A DNA stretch of 64,000 nucleotides from Prevotella sp. (lineage in GTDB: Bacteria > Bacteroidota > Bacteroidia > Bacteroidales > Bacteroidaceae): contig JAFZRU010000035.1 of the NCBI GenBank assembly GCA_017619755.1, forward strand, positions 32,785-96,784, in the 5' to 3' direction. The notes beneath the pieces were generated by a model, which was not told where the DNA came from, made no database searches, and saw nothing but the letters and a program-made list of their open reading frames with translations. Below, piece after piece: positions 62,662-64,000 of the stretch. Numbering within the stretch: the stretch's first letter is position 1; each line of letters opens with the position of its first letter. The translations under genes and the position numbers were made by a program.

Positions 62662-64000
62662 CGCATGAGTGTGTCTTTGTCCCCTTGTCGTAGTTGATGC
62701 CCACGAGGAGAAGATTGTCAGTGTATTGCGCCACCTTGGCAGGGTATTTTTTCCGCTTGATTTGCGAGATGGCGGTGTCGGCATCCTTGTCGTATTTCAA
62801 CTCCACGACGAGGGCGGGGGAATCGACGTTTTTCCTCGGGATGAGTACGAGGTCGGCAAACCCCCTACCAGACGCTAATTCCCTGTGGATGATATAATCG
62901 TTTTTGGCATAGTAATATGCGATGCTTAACACGCAAGCCATGGAGTTCTCATTATTGTAGGAGAGGATGTTAGTCTCCTCGTCGTGTGCGATGTCGATGC
63001 CCCTTGCCACGGCCTCCGCATCGCCGTCGAGGGTGGCACGAAGAAGTTGCTTCGACTGCTGTATGGTATCGAAGACGTTTTTCCATTTGATGGCTCTGAC
63101 AGACTGCACCAATTCGCCGGCCACCTCGCGGTTGGGGATGCGGCATTCCTGCACACGCCGGTCGTAGGAGAGGTATCCCAAGTGTATGAGTACGGTGAAC
63201 ACGTCATCCTTGTTGTTGATGATTGCCATGTCGTTCTGAAAGCCAGTAGGGTCAACAGGTCGGCTCTCCCCGGCCAGCATGGCGATGATGTCGTCCTTCA
63301 AGCCCTCGAAGTTCATGGAGATGTAGTCGGCTACGGAATCAAAGGCTCCCGTCCTGGCCCAGTAACTTCCACACCATTTCCTTTTGAGTGCCTGCATCAC
63401 GGAATTGGGGTTGAACATTGACAGCTCTTCGCCAATTTGGTAGCCGTCGTACCACTTGGACAAATCGTCGTAATCCATGCCGTACTTTTCCGCCAGCATC
63501 CTCACCTCCTTGTTGGTGAAGCCGAAAAATGAGGCCATGTCACCTGGATCCACCATGGAATACTCTTGGAAATTGTTCAAGGCCGACTGCGTCTGGTATT
63601 TCTTGATGGGCAGGATGCCCGTCATGTACACTCCGGCGAACACCCTCGCGGCGTTCATCCCCTTGAACATGCGGCGCAGCCAGTCCACATATCGGTCCAT
63701 GGTTCGTGTGCCGGGCTTGTGCTCACGGCAGATGGCGTCCCACTCGTCGATGATGAAGACGAAACGGTCATCCGTTTGTTCGGCGATGCGTGTGAGAATG
63801 TCCATCAGGTCATCACCATCCAACTGCTCAATGTCCGGGTAGGCTCGCAGCACATCTTCCCGCAATCTCTTGTCAAAGATGTCCACCACGTCTATTTCGT
63901 GGAACAGCATCACAAACTCCGACAGGTCGAGGTAGATGACCGGGTACTTGTTGAGGTGCTCCTCAAAGGACGGATGGTTGGCAATCTCCAAGTCGGCGAA
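62609..64000 (-). CDS. AAA-ATPase/PD-(D/E)XK nuclease-like protein, 5' end beyond the window
   Basis: About 464 codons visible; the frame is still open at base 64000 (FADLEIANHPSF...), so the N-terminal P-loop lies outside the window. Seen: the AAA sensor and Walker B-like region RFVFIIDEWDAI (near 80 from the visible end), ARVFAGVYMTGILPI, the helical lid, and a C-terminal PD-(D/E)XK module, GRGFADLVLIPRK...ALVVELKYDKD (Asp, then Glu-Leu-Lys). The family (DUF1703-type) is frequent and variable in Bacteroidetes; biological roles are unproven and may involve defence or mobile elements. Ends inside the second exbD gene. Confidence 0.82.
   Translation of the reverse strand, partial: FADLEIANHPSFEEHLNKYPVIYLDLSEFVMLFHEIDVVDIFDKRLREDVLRAYPDIEQLDGDDLMDILTRIAEQTDDRFVFIIDEWDAICREHKPGTRTMDRYVDWLRRMFKGMNAARVFAGVYMTGILPIKKYQTQSALNNFQEYSMVDPGDMASFFGFTNKEVRMLAEKYGMDYDDLSKWYDGYQIGEELSMFNPNSVMQALKRKWCGSYWARTGAFDSVADYISMNFEGLKDDIIAMLAGESRPVDPTGFQNDMAIINNKDDVFTVLIHLGYLSYDRRVQECRIPNREVAGELVQSVRAIKWKNVFDTIQQSKQLLRATLDGDAEAVARGIDIAHDEETNILSYNNENSMACVLSIAYYYAKNDYIIHRELASGRGFADLVLIPRKNVDSPALVVELKYDKDADTAISQIKRKKYPAKVAQYTDNLLLVGINYDKGTKTHSCVIERWGYCDALQQHNAP

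Overview
The window comes from a Bacteroidales genome, most likely Prevotellaceae. The evidence is consistent across it. Promoters are of the Bacteroidetes type (TTTG, 19-20 nt, TAnnTTTG), with almost no Shine-Dalgarno sites. There are two proteins with type IX secretion-like C-terminal domains, a MurF-alanine racemase fusion, a DUF4105 protein, a second GTPase-altered EF-G, a B12-dependent NrdJ, and a TPP-riboswitch TonB receptor/PnuC pair. I see no phage, IS element, CRISPR array or rRNA. Most genes are chromosomal housekeeping or core-lineage genes in short operons.

Layout. 1-415: 5' end of a secreted M3 peptidase, cut by the window edge. 0.9-6.9 kb: nrdJ, folB, an N-acetylmuramoyl-L-alanine amidase with a long proline-rich linker, and an MCE/MlaD-type lipid transport protein. 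7.3-8.7 kb: dnaA, followed by a gene-free stretch carrying a near-consensus minus-strand promoter that I read as driving an undescribed structured RNA. 9.1-12.2 kb: thiamin uptake operon (riboswitch, TonB receptor, PnuC/PnuT). 12.4-16.6 kb: two secreted proteins with T9SS-type tails. 16.9-24.3 kb: minus-strand run of C10 protease, phenylacetate-CoA ligase, ACT protein and cellobiose phosphorylase. 24.4-27.4 kb: peroxiredoxin, YjbQ protein and ADP-forming acyl-CoA synthetase. 27.6-34.1 kb: a repeat-rich secreted protein, an orphan ABC ATPase, secA and a DUF4105 membrane protein.

34.2-41.2 kb: lutABC (lactate oxidation), then a small beta-grasp-like protein coupled to a secreted nucleotidase, then murF-alr. 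41.4-42.9 kb: hexuronate-type MFS transporter. 43-45.9 kb: ribH and a TPR membrane protein, divergent from recF and dciA. 45.9-51.7 kb: S41 protease, dCMP deaminase, cytoplasmic M3 peptidase, a small membrane protein and hemW. 52-54.2 kb: EF-G2 lacking the catalytic histidine. 54.3-54.6 kb: 4.5S SRP RNA followed after 4 nt by tRNA-Thr(TGT). 54.8-57.5 kb: LUD protein and topoisomerase III. 57.5-59.9 kb: D-2-hydroxyacid dehydrogenase and an Fsr-type MFS transporter. 60.2-62.7 kb: exbB, a four-TM protein, exbD and exbD. From 62.6 kb to the edge: an AAA-ATPase/PD-(D/E)XK protein.

Together these describe an anaerobic or gut-type fibre and peptide user: cellodextrin phosphorolysis, hexuronate import, arylacetate/acyl-CoA energy conservation, lactate oxidation, secreted proteases, and TonB energisation by ExbBD. 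The most interesting non-coding signals are the orphan minus-strand RNA after dnaA, CTATAGNNN 9-bp arrays at two loci, an inverted repeat bracketing the EF-G2 promoter, and a tandemly duplicated promoter before exbB.
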